A DNA stretch of 64,000 bases from Oceanimonas baumannii. GTDB taxonomy: Bacteria; Pseudomonadota; Gammaproteobacteria; Enterobacterales; Aeromonadaceae. The position numbers were made by a program, and so were the translations under genes. Positions 45,063-52,515 of this stretch are shown piece after piece. The stretch's first letter is position 1. The number at the start of each line of letters is the position of its first letter. The stretch is taken from NCBI RefSeq assembly GCF_002245495.1, contig NZ_NQJF01000002.1:332018-396017 (forward strand), given 5' to 3'. The notes beneath the pieces were generated by a model that saw only the letters and a list, made by a program, of their open reading frames with translations, made no database searches and was not told the DNA's origin.

Positions 45063-46031
45063 ATGGAAACTGTTAGGTATGGGGTTCTTATTTCTGTTGT
45101 CATGCCTGTATATAACAAGGAGAGGCATCTTCTTCGTTCAATTAACTCTGTCCTTAATCAATCATACCCTCTTTTTGAGTTGATTATTGTCTGTGATCCC
45201 TCTACTGATAAAAGTACTCATATTGTTGAGCGTTTTGAGGATAAGCGTATATCTATCTATTATCGTGATGAAGCCGGTCCTGGAGGTTATGCAGCAAGAA
45301 ATCTTGGGGTGGAAAAGTCTAATTCTGAGTGGGTTGCATTTATTGATGCTGATGATGAGTGGCTTCCTGAACATTTAAATAATTTTGTGGTGGCGCTAGA
45401 AAATAACCCCAGTCATAAGTTCTTTGCTGCCCTATTTGATGTATATGATGGTATTAATCTAAGATCGAGCATTCAGTGTGAACATGAAATGTTTAGAGTG
45501 GTGTCTTTTCTGAGTTATTTATATGCTTCTCCTTTTTATACATCAACTGTAATAATGAATAAGAACCTTTTCCATGGTGTTGGAGGCTTCCCTGCCGGTA
45601 GAGTAAAACGCGGGGGAGATGTATGTTTATGGCTTAGAGCCATAGAAGAAACGTCTGAGTATATTCTTATAAATAAATCGGGAGCAATATATTATCGTGA
45701 TTCTGATAGCATGGTTACCAAAACCACTCCTTATACAGATGAGGAGGTTGCGAATGAACACTTGCTCTCTTTTATTAACCATTACCAAGATAAAGAAGTA
45801 AGCTCAGCACTTAAAGTTAGATTCAACAATCAAGTTATATACTGCTGGAACCAAAACATGAGAATGGGGAATTCTGATTTATTTGATATCAAAGGTAGAC
45901 TTTTTAAAGATGTTGCTCCGATAAAGGTTTGTTTTTATTATCTGTTTTCCTCAGTTCCTGTGTGCATTTCAATGCCACTCCACCGTATTATGGCTAAGCT
46001 TGTAGATTGGAAAAGAAATAATTATGGGTAA
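45063..46031 (+). CDS. Family-2 glycosyltransferase
   Basis: A 322-residue GT2 enzyme. The N-terminus is ISVVMPVYNKERHLLRSINS, with LNQSYPLFELIIV, the R-N motif GGYAARNLGV, and the DxD in FIDADDEWL (D95-D98). An aromatic C-terminal segment (VCFYYLFSSVPVCIS) may bind the membrane. AT-rich like the previous gene. It overlaps the next glycosyltransferase gene by 8 bases. Confidence 0.88.
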   Translation: METVRYGVLISVVMPVYNKERHLLRSINSVLNQSYPLFELIIVCDPSTDKSTHIVERFEDKRISIYYRDEAGPGGYAARNLGVEKSNSEWVAFIDADDEWLPEHLNNFVVALENNPSHKFFAALFDVYDGINLRSSIQCEHEMFRVVSFLSYLYASPFYTSTVIMNKNLFHGVGGFPAGRVKRGGDVCLWLRAIEETSEYILINKSGAIYYRDSDSMVTKTTPYTDEEVANEHLLSFINHYQDKEVSSALKVRFNNQVIYCWNQNMRMGNSDLFDIKGRLFKDVAPIKVCFYYLFSSVPVCISMPLHRIMAKLVDWKRNNYG

Positions 46032-46803
46032 GGTTAGTGTTATTATGCCTGTGTTTAATTCAGCTACCACTCTGCACAATTCGGTGTTGTCAGTGCTCAG
46101 CCAATCTTACCCTGATTTTGAACTGCTTATAGTCGACGACGGTTCCGACGATAACAGCTATGAGCTTGCGTTATCACTGGCTGAACAGGATAAACGCATT
46201 CGTTGCTTCAGGCTGCCTTGTAACTCAGGGGCTGCGGTAGCAAGAAATAAAGCCATAGCAATGGTCAGTGGACGCTTTATTGCTTTTCTGGATGCGGATG
46301 ATCTCTGGCTGCCGGATAAGCTGGAAAAGCAGGTTGAGTTTATGCTGTCTAATCATGCACCAATATCATTTTCCTCTTATTACAAGATAGACGGAGAGGA
46401 CAATAATATTGGATTCGTCGGGGTGCCGGAGCGGGTGAGCTATCAAGATCTGCTTAAAACCTGTTATATCGGATGTCTTACGGCTATGTATGACACTCAC
46501 CACTTTGGCAAGGTGTTGATGCCGGAAGTAAGAAAGCGGCAGGACTATGCGCTATGGCTGACATTACTGAAGCATACGGATTATGCTTATGGTATCTCTC
46601 AGCCTCTGGCTAAATACAGAATACATAAAGGTTCTGTTTCTTATAACAAATTTAGTGCTGCCAGGCATACCTGGCGGGTTTACAGAGAGTGCGAAAAGCT
46701 GCCGGTGCCGGTGGCTGCGTATTATTTTACTCATTATGCCCTGAGAGGGGTATTAAGAAAGTACGCTCCTGCATTTGCCAGGCTGACTGGTGTTATGCAC
46801 TGA
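46024..46803 (+). CDS. Family-2 glycosyltransferase (WfgS/WcaA-like)
   Basis: A 259-residue GT2 enzyme with VSVIMPVFNSATTLHNSV, LLIVDDGSDDNS, NSGAAVARNKAI, and DxD in FLDADDLWLPDKLE (D90-D93), then RKRQDYALWL, a typical acceptor-side motif of short O-antigen and capsule glycosyltransferases. The composition is closer to the rest of the chromosome than that of the two genes before it. Overlaps its upstream neighbour by 8 bases. Confidence 0.9.
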   Translation: MGKVSVIMPVFNSATTLHNSVLSVLSQSYPDFELLIVDDGSDDNSYELALSLAEQDKRIRCFRLPCNSGAAVARNKAIAMVSGRFIAFLDADDLWLPDKLEKQVEFMLSNHAPISFSSYYKIDGEDNNIGFVGVPERVSYQDLLKTCYIGCLTAMYDTHHFGKVLMPEVRKRQDYALWLTLLKHTDYAYGISQPLAKYRIHKGSVSYNKFSAARHTWRVYRECEKLPVPVAAYYFTHYALRGVLRKYAPAFARLTGVMH

Positions 46804-46831
46804 CATTCATCATGGATTGATGAGGTAGGTC

Positions 46832-48103
46832 ATGGAAGTTGTATCTGTGAAACAGGCGGAGTTATTGTCTCATAAGTTAATATACTCCCGTACATTTCAG
46901 TTTTTTTCTGGTTTTTTCTTTGTGGTGCTCTTGCCTTCATTGTTGATGTGGAAGGTGGAGGGAGTTGTGTCTCCCGACATGATTAAATTAAACAGTCAGG
47001 CGGGAGTAGCGTGCGCTTTTTCTTTAAGCCTGGTGTCTTTGCATAAGCTGATGGGGTTCCCGGAGGCGAGAAAAGCGCTTTATATTTTACCCACCGTGCT
47101 GGCCTGGTATGGGGGATTGGTGTTTTTCTTCTTTGCTTTTCGTTTTGGTTACTCAGTTTATTATATTTTTTATAGTTTTCTGGCGGCACTGCTGTTTTTC
47201 TATTTTACGTATTTTACGGTCGTCAGGCATGTATTTTATCATATCGCCTATCTTCCCCTCGGGCGGGCCGAGCCCCATCCTGAACTGCCGGGGGTCAGAT
47301 GGATCAAGCTTGAACACGCTGAGCCGCTCACTACGCATGTAGACGCCATTATGACCGATCTGCATGCCAGTATTCCGGAACACTGGCAGCGTTTTCTTGC
47401 GGCCTGCACGCTACAGAGAATCCCGGTTTTTCACTATAAGCGGCTGATGGAGTCGCTGACGGGCCGGGTAAAAATAGAGTATGTTTCTGAAAATGAGTTC
47501 GGGTCACTTCAGCCTTCGGTTGTGTATTGCTTTATTAAACGGGCCGCAGACATTGTGCTGGCGTTATGTTTGTTGCCCGTGCTGGTGCCGGTGTTTGTTG
47601 TGCTGACGGTTTTAATTCGCTGCGACAGTAAAGGACCGGCCCTGTTTGTGCAGAAAAGGGTGGGCTACGGTGGCAGGCTGTTCAATATGTATAAATTTCG
47701 TAGTATGCATGTTAATGGTGGTGGTAAGTGTTTTACCGAGAGCAGTCAGGACCCCCGTATTACCAAGGTGGGAAAAGTGCTCAGAAAATACCGGCTGGAT
47801 GAGCTGCCGCAAGTGCTGAATGTGTTAAAAGGAGAGATGAGCTTTATCGGACCGCGTCCGGAGTCTTGTGAGTTGTCGGAGTGGTATGAGCAGGATGTTC
47901 CTTTTTTCAGTTATCGTCATATAGTGCGGCCAGGCATTTCTGGCTGGGCTCAGGTCAAACAAGGTTATGCTGCCGAGCTGGATGGTATGAAAAAAAAGCT
48001 TGAGTATGACTTTTTTTACATTAAGAATTTCTCTTTGTGGCTGGATATTTTGATTGTTTATAAAACCATCAGGATCCTGTTTACCGGGTTTGGTGCAAGA
48101 TAA
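46832..48103 (+). CDS. Polyprenol-phosphate hexose-1-phosphate transferase (WbaP/WcaJ-like)
   Basis: A 423-residue initiating transferase. An N-terminal part with about four hydrophobic helices (residues 20-140) and a linker precede the C-terminal phosphoglycosyl-transferase domain (from about 232). The latter has FIKRAADIVLALCLLPVLV, GPALFVQKRVGYGGRLFNMY, KFRSMHVN, the catalytic pair in YRLDELPQVLNVLKGEMS, and GPRPE. It would load the first sugar phosphate onto undecaprenyl phosphate, beginning repeat-unit synthesis. ATG 46832 has GAGGTAGG upstream. Confidence 0.9.
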   Translation: MEVVSVKQAELLSHKLIYSRTFQFFSGFFFVVLLPSLLMWKVEGVVSPDMIKLNSQAGVACAFSLSLVSLHKLMGFPEARKALYILPTVLAWYGGLVFFFFAFRFGYSVYYIFYSFLAALLFFYFTYFTVVRHVFYHIAYLPLGRAEPHPELPGVRWIKLEHAEPLTTHVDAIMTDLHASIPEHWQRFLAACTLQRIPVFHYKRLMESLTGRVKIEYVSENEFGSLQPSVVYCFIKRAADIVLALCLLPVLVPVFVVLTVLIRCDSKGPALFVQKRVGYGGRLFNMYKFRSMHVNGGGKCFTESSQDPRITKVGKVLRKYRLDELPQVLNVLKGEMSFIGPRPESCELSEWYEQDVPFFSYRHIVRPGISGWAQVKQGYAAELDGMKKKLEYDFFYIKNFSLWLDILIVYKTIRILFTGFGAR

Positions 48104-48227
48104 CACATGCTTGTGCCATCTGTGCTGCTGACGGGGCTGTCATCTTTCAGTAGTAAAGTCATGGTTGAATATGGCGGTCGGATGTAGTCTGTGTGCCCGG
48201 GGTTGTACCTGTACAGGAAGCATTAAA

Positions 48228-49028
48228 GTGGAATTCCATGCAGTTTTTTTAGCTTTAATTCAGGGCTTTACCGAGTTTCTGCCGGTGTCCAGCTCTGCTC
48301 ATCTGGTATTGCCGTCAGTATTGTTTGGCTGGCAGGATCAGGGGATGGCATTTGATGTGGCCGTTCACCTGGGAAGCCTGTTGGCAGTGATTGTTTACTT
48401 CCGAAAGGAAGTCTTTGCCATGGCAGGGGCGTGGTTTGGCTCACTTAGGGGCAAAGCCTTGTGTGCCGAATCGCGGCTGGCCTGGGGGATTGTATTGGCG
48501 ACCATTCCCGCTTGTGTAGCGGGAATGTTGCTGGGAGATGTGATTGAACGCTATTTACGCAGTGGCTGGGTGATTGCCGCTACCACGGTATTTTTTGGCG
48601 TTTTGCTGTGGTGGGCCGATCGTATGGCCAGGCAGTTTAAATCGGAATATGAGGCAGGCTGGCGCAGTGCACTGTTTCTGGGCTGTGCTCAGGCGCTGGC
48701 TCTGGTGCCGGGCACGTCGCGCAGCGGTATTACCATAACGGCCGGACTCATGCTTGGCCTTACCCGTGAAGCTGCAGCACGTTATTCGTTTCTGATGTCC
48801 ATTCCCATTATCTTTCTGGCTGGCAGCCACCAGGCCAGTGGTTTGCTGGATGGCTCTGCGATGATGTCGTGGTCAGCCATTATCATTGGCACTGTGGTGT
48901 CGTTTGTAAGTGCATTGGCCTGTATTAAATTGTTTTTGGCCTTGCTTAACCGAATTGGTGTTCTGCCATTTGTTATTTACCGGCTTGCTCTGGGGGGAGT
49001 GCTGGTGGCAGTGCTGACGTATCAGTAG
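48228..49028 (+). CDS. uppP: UppP (BacA), undecaprenyl-diphosphatase
   Basis: A 266-residue membrane enzyme that recycles undecaprenyl pyrophosphate, the lipid carrier used by the glycan and peptidoglycan. Signatures are GFTEFLPVSSSAHL near the N-terminus and PGTSRSGITITAGL in the middle. The GTG start at 48228 is supported by AGGAAG seven bases upstream and gives the family's usual N-terminus; the longer frame from 48165 begins with an odd Cys-rich peptide. A strong terminator follows. Confidence 0.93.
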   Translation: MEFHAVFLALIQGFTEFLPVSSSAHLVLPSVLFGWQDQGMAFDVAVHLGSLLAVIVYFRKEVFAMAGAWFGSLRGKALCAESRLAWGIVLATIPACVAGMLLGDVIERYLRSGWVIAATTVFFGVLLWWADRMARQFKSEYEAGWRSALFLGCAQALALVPGTSRSGITITAGLMLGLTREAAARYSFLMSIPIIFLAGSHQASGLLDGSAMMSWSAIIIGTVVSFVSALACIKLFLALLNRIGVLPFVIYRLALGGVLVAVLTYQ

Positions 49029-49053
49029 CCTGCCGTATTTGTTGAGGTGTTTT

Positions 49054-49090
49054 ATGCCCGCTGCCAGATTAAGCAGCGGGCATTTTTTTT
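49054..49090 (+). terminator. Rho-independent terminator after uppP (end of glycan cluster)
   Basis: ATGCCCGCTGC-(8-base loop)-GCAGCGGGCAT followed by eight T. Perfect 11-bp stem and U-tract. It marks the end of the transcript that begins before ugd. Confidence 0.92.
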
Positions 49091-49182
49091 GATGACGGGC
49101 TATGGTGGCATATATTGAATGATTTGCAGGTGCTGTTTTATCTTAACGGGTAAAAGGGCGGGATGCATCGGTGGGGGTGAAC

Positions 49183-50541
49183 ATGACGGTGGACATTTTA
49201 CATCACGGCGCGGTACGGGGAGTGACCGGTTCTTGTCATGAACTGCGGCTAAACGGGGCCGGTGTGTTAATTGACTGCGGTTTATTTCAGGGACTGGATG
49301 CGCGGGACGGCCTGGCCATTGATTTTCCTGTGGAGCATATTAAAGCGCTGGTTGTGACTCATGTGCATATTGATCATGTGGGGCGGCTGCCTTATTTACT
49401 GGGAGCTGGGTTTGAAGGGCCGATATATTGCTCGCAGCCGTCGGCCTTATTACTGCCAGCCATGCTGGAAGATGCGCTGAGAATTGGTTTTACCCGTGAT
49501 AAAAAGCTGATTGAGCGGGTGCTTAAGGTGCTTGCTTCGCGTTTGCGGCCCTTGCCTTATGGCCAGTGGCAACAGGTAGAGGGCAGTGATATACGCATCC
49601 GGCTGCAACGGGCGGGGCATATTCTGGGCTCAGCCTATGTGGAGTGTGAGGCCGGCGAGCAGCGCATTGTCTTCAGCGGCGACCTGGGGGCTCCTCACTC
49701 CCCCTTGCTGGTACCGCCGGAATCACCCGAATACGCAGATGTTCTGGTGCTGGAAAGTACTTATGGCGATAAAAATCATGAAAGTCGCGCAGATCGCCGT
49801 TTGCGGCTGAAAGTAGCGGTGGAACATGCGCTGGAAGATGGTGGTACCTTGCTTATTCCGGCTTTTAGTCTGGGACGCACGCAGGATTTGCTGTATGAGC
49901 TGGAAAGCCTGATTGCGGAGTTTGGCGGCGAACAGGCAGCACCGGGACTGCCCTGGAATGAACTGGAGGTGGTAGTGGACTCTCCTCTGGCGGCAAATTT
50001 TACCGGGATTTATCGTAAGCTGAAGCCATTCTGGAATGATGAGGCTCACGCACGGGTGAGTGAGGGCAGGCATCCGTTGTCGTTTGAGCAGTTAACGGTG
50101 ATCAACTCACATCAGGACCACCTTAATGCGGTGGGGTACCTGGCCCGCTCGCATCAGCCTTGTGTGGTGCTGGCCGGCTCAGGGATGTGTGCCGGGGGCA
50201 GGGTGGTGAATTATTTAAAGGCGCTGCTGAATGATGCGCGTAACGATGTGTTGTTTGTCGGCTATCAGGCCGAGGGCACTCCGGGGCGGGATATTCTGGA
50301 ATATGGTCCTGGGGGCGGTTGGGTGGAGCTTGATGGTGAGCGCTTTGATATTCGAGCCCGGGTGCATCAGGTGAGTGGTTATTCGGCCCATGCCGGGCAA
50401 GACGATCTGATCGCATTTGCGACCGGTATGAATCCGCCGCCCCGGCAAATCAGGCTCATTCATGGGGAGAGCGGTGCCAAAACCGTGTTGCAGCAGAAGC
50501 TGGCGGTGTTGTTGCCGGAGTGCGAGGTGGTTGTGCCTTAA
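49183..50541 (+). CDS. MBL-fold beta-CASP metallohydrolase (RNase-like)
   Basis: A 452-residue metallo-beta-lactamase/beta-CASP protein of the Ysh1/CPSF73 type. The metal site is VTHVHIDHVGRLPYL (HxHxDH, residues 60-65), with GHILGSAYVE and FSGDLG. The beta-CASP region has IPAFSLGRTQDLLYEL, VVDSPLAANFT and ASGSGMCAGG-like VLAGSGMCAGGRVVNYL, and the last His motif is QVSGYSAHAGQDDL. Such proteins act on RNA or DNA phosphodiesters; the substrate in this bacterium is unknown. ATG 49183 has GGGGGTGA upstream; GTG 49171 is an alternative. Confidence 0.88.
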   Translation: MTVDILHHGAVRGVTGSCHELRLNGAGVLIDCGLFQGLDARDGLAIDFPVEHIKALVVTHVHIDHVGRLPYLLGAGFEGPIYCSQPSALLLPAMLEDALRIGFTRDKKLIERVLKVLASRLRPLPYGQWQQVEGSDIRIRLQRAGHILGSAYVECEAGEQRIVFSGDLGAPHSPLLVPPESPEYADVLVLESTYGDKNHESRADRRLRLKVAVEHALEDGGTLLIPAFSLGRTQDLLYELESLIAEFGGEQAAPGLPWNELEVVVDSPLAANFTGIYRKLKPFWNDEAHARVSEGRHPLSFEQLTVINSHQDHLNAVGYLARSHQPCVVLAGSGMCAGGRVVNYLKALLNDARNDVLFVGYQAEGTPGRDILEYGPGGGWVELDGERFDIRARVHQVSGYSAHAGQDDLIAFATGMNPPPRQIRLIHGESGAKTVLQQKLAVLLPECEVVVP

Positions 50542-50570
50542 AGGGATCCCGGTCTGGGGGCTGGAAAGAC

Positions 50571-50656
50571 AGTGTCGTCGCTCCCGTGCAGATGTGCACA
50601 TTCTTAACCAACAGCGCCGTCTGAGGAATGGATTCCGGCCCGTAGGCCGGAATCCA
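50571..50656 (-). repeat. Intergenic repeat, copy 6 (inverted)
   Basis: Reverse-orientation, shortened member of the 124-base family in the gap between convergent genes. Reading the minus strand: hairpin GATTCCGGCC-(4-base loop)-GGCCGGAATC, then CATTCCTCAGACGGCGCTG..., then GCACGGGAGCGACGAC. The 10-bp stem at 50631-50654 is close to the end of the chemoreceptor gene and may act as a terminator. Confidence 0.8.
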
Positions 50657-50662
50657 GGGGCA

Positions 50663-52285
50663 TTACACCCGGAACTGGGTGACCAGTTGATGCAGACGTT
50701 CGGCAAGACGGGCCAGATCGTTACTCGAGACGTTGGTCTGATGTGCGCCGGCAGAGGTTTGCACCGAGAGGTCGCGGATATTGACCAGGTTACGGTCTAC
50801 CTCTCGGGATACCGAGGCCTGCTCTTCAGCGGCGCTGGCAATGGTCTGGTTTTGTTCATTGATTTGTATAATGGCTTCTGTGATCAGTTGCAGAGCCTCC
50901 CCGGCTTCCTGGGCAACCTGACGAGTCTGCACGCTGCGTTCGGTACTAACGTGAATGGCATTGACGGTGTCGTTAGTTTCGTTCTGAATCGCATGCATCA
51001 TGCTTTCAATTTCTTTGGTGGATTCCTGAGTGCGGTGTGCCAGTGCCCGAACTTCGTCAGCCACCACGGCAAAGCCACGGCCTGATTCACCGGCCCGGGC
51101 GGCTTCAATGGCGGCATTAAGGGCCAGCAGGTTGGTTTGTTCGGCAATACCACGAATAACATCCAGCACGCTGCCAATGTCGCGCACCCGGTTAGCCAGG
51201 CTTTCTACCCCCTGACGGGTATTGACGATTTCCTGCTCCAGCTCGGTCACCGTATTAATGGTGTGCATGACCTTATCGTGACCAATGCGGGCTTTGTCAT
51301 CGGCGATGTCAGAGTTTTGGGAGGTGGCGGCCGCATTGCGGGCCACTTCTTCCACAGCAGATGTCATTTCGTTCACGGCTGTGGCGGCCTGCTCCAGCTC
51401 ATCGCTTTGCTGTTGCAGAGTACGGGTGGACTGATCAGTCACCACGCTCAGCTCTTCGGCTGTGGAGGCCAGCTGAGTGGATGAATCATTAATATCGAGA
51501 ATGGTGTTTTTCAGCTGCTGTTGCATGGCGGCCAGGGCCCGGATCATCTCGCCGGCTTCGTCTTTGGCGTCGTCGCTGAAGTGGGTGGTGAGGTTGCCGG
51601 AGGCAATGGTTTCACTCACCTCTACCGCTTTGCGAATGGGCAGCAGCAGGCTCCGGCTGAACAGCAGTGCCAGAACCACTACCAGAGCGATGGCTACGAT
51701 CATGGCAATACCCATGGCCAGGGTGGAGACTTTTATGGTGCTGTTGGCCTGCTCGGCAGCTAACGTAGCCCGTCTCTGGTGATAGTTGGCGATATTATCA
51801 AGAGCACTGCTAACGGCAATGCCCAGCTCGTTAAAGCCCTGATAACGGAATTGTTCTGCCTGTTCCTGCTGGTTACGCTGGATCATGCTAACAAGTTGTT
51901 GATGTCGTTGATCATATTGCGATTTGGCTGCTTCCAGCCTGGCATGCAGAGCCTTGCCTTCATCCGTTGTGATATAGCTTTGCATGGTTTGAATATCGTG
52001 ATCGAACTCTTTTTCCAGCTCCTGCAGGCGGCTAAGTGATTCTCTGCGGTGCTGGTCATCTTTCGGATAAACGGCGTTCAGGGTATACAGCCGGAGCAGC
52101 AGAAAGTTCTGACGCAGTTTACCCACGTTGTTGGTAGCGGGAATACGTTTATAGGTGAGGCCTGATACCAGGTTGTCGATGCTTTTAAGCTGAGCAATGG
52201 CCATTAATCCAATGATAAGGGTAATAAGACCGAGAGTGCCAAAAGCCATGGCAGAGCGAGGGGCTATTCTAATTTTTCGAAGCAT
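50663..52285 (-). CDS. Methyl-accepting chemotaxis protein
   Basis: A 540-residue chemoreceptor. The first membrane helix is at residues 12-32, followed by a periplasmic helical sensor (about 33-188, four-helix-bundle type with IPATNNVGKLRQNFLLLRLY). The second helix is about 190-212, then HAMP (to about 265). The signalling domain has the conserved hairpin tip (IRGIAEQTNLLALNAAIEAA and RAGESGRGFAVVADEVRALA). The ligand is unknown. There is no C-terminal CheR/CheB-binding pentapeptide; it ends QFRV. Divergent from the lap genes. Confidence 0.93.
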   Translation of the reverse strand: MLRKIRIAPRSAMAFGTLGLITLIIGLMAIAQLKSIDNLVSGLTYKRIPATNNVGKLRQNFLLLRLYTLNAVYPKDDQHRRESLSRLQELEKEFDHDIQTMQSYITTDEGKALHARLEAAKSQYDQRHQQLVSMIQRNQQEQAEQFRYQGFNELGIAVSSALDNIANYHQRRATLAAEQANSTIKVSTLAMGIAMIVAIALVVVLALLFSRSLLLPIRKAVEVSETIASGNLTTHFSDDAKDEAGEMIRALAAMQQQLKNTILDINDSSTQLASTAEELSVVTDQSTRTLQQQSDELEQAATAVNEMTSAVEEVARNAAATSQNSDIADDKARIGHDKVMHTINTVTELEQEIVNTRQGVESLANRVRDIGSVLDVIRGIAEQTNLLALNAAIEAARAGESGRGFAVVADEVRALAHRTQESTKEIESMMHAIQNETNDTVNAIHVSTERSVQTRQVAQEAGEALQLITEAIIQINEQNQTIASAAEEQASVSREVDRNLVNIRDLSVQTSAGAHQTNVSSNDLARLAERLHQLVTQFRV

Positions 52286-52515
52286 ACAACGTTCCTTTTT
52301 TACAGCCGCGCTAAAAATCAGCCGCAGATTAAACCCGTTTCCGGTGCCTGATGCAACCAGGCTAACGGGGAAGTTATGGCCAGTTTACTGAGCCAGATCA
52401 AAAAAGAGGTCAGGACCGCAGCGCGTCCGCTCTGGTGTGATTAATTGTTCGATTTTTCGCCGTTTCCTCATTGTTTCACTAGACTTAGCCTCAGGTGCTA
52501 ACACATGGAGCGGTG

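Noticed and set aside
48165..48227. N-terminal extension of UppP with a Cys-rich peptide (CSLCARGCTCTG)
   Set aside because: GTG 48228 has a good ribosome-binding site and gives the normal UppP N-terminus. The extension is most likely untranslated leader.
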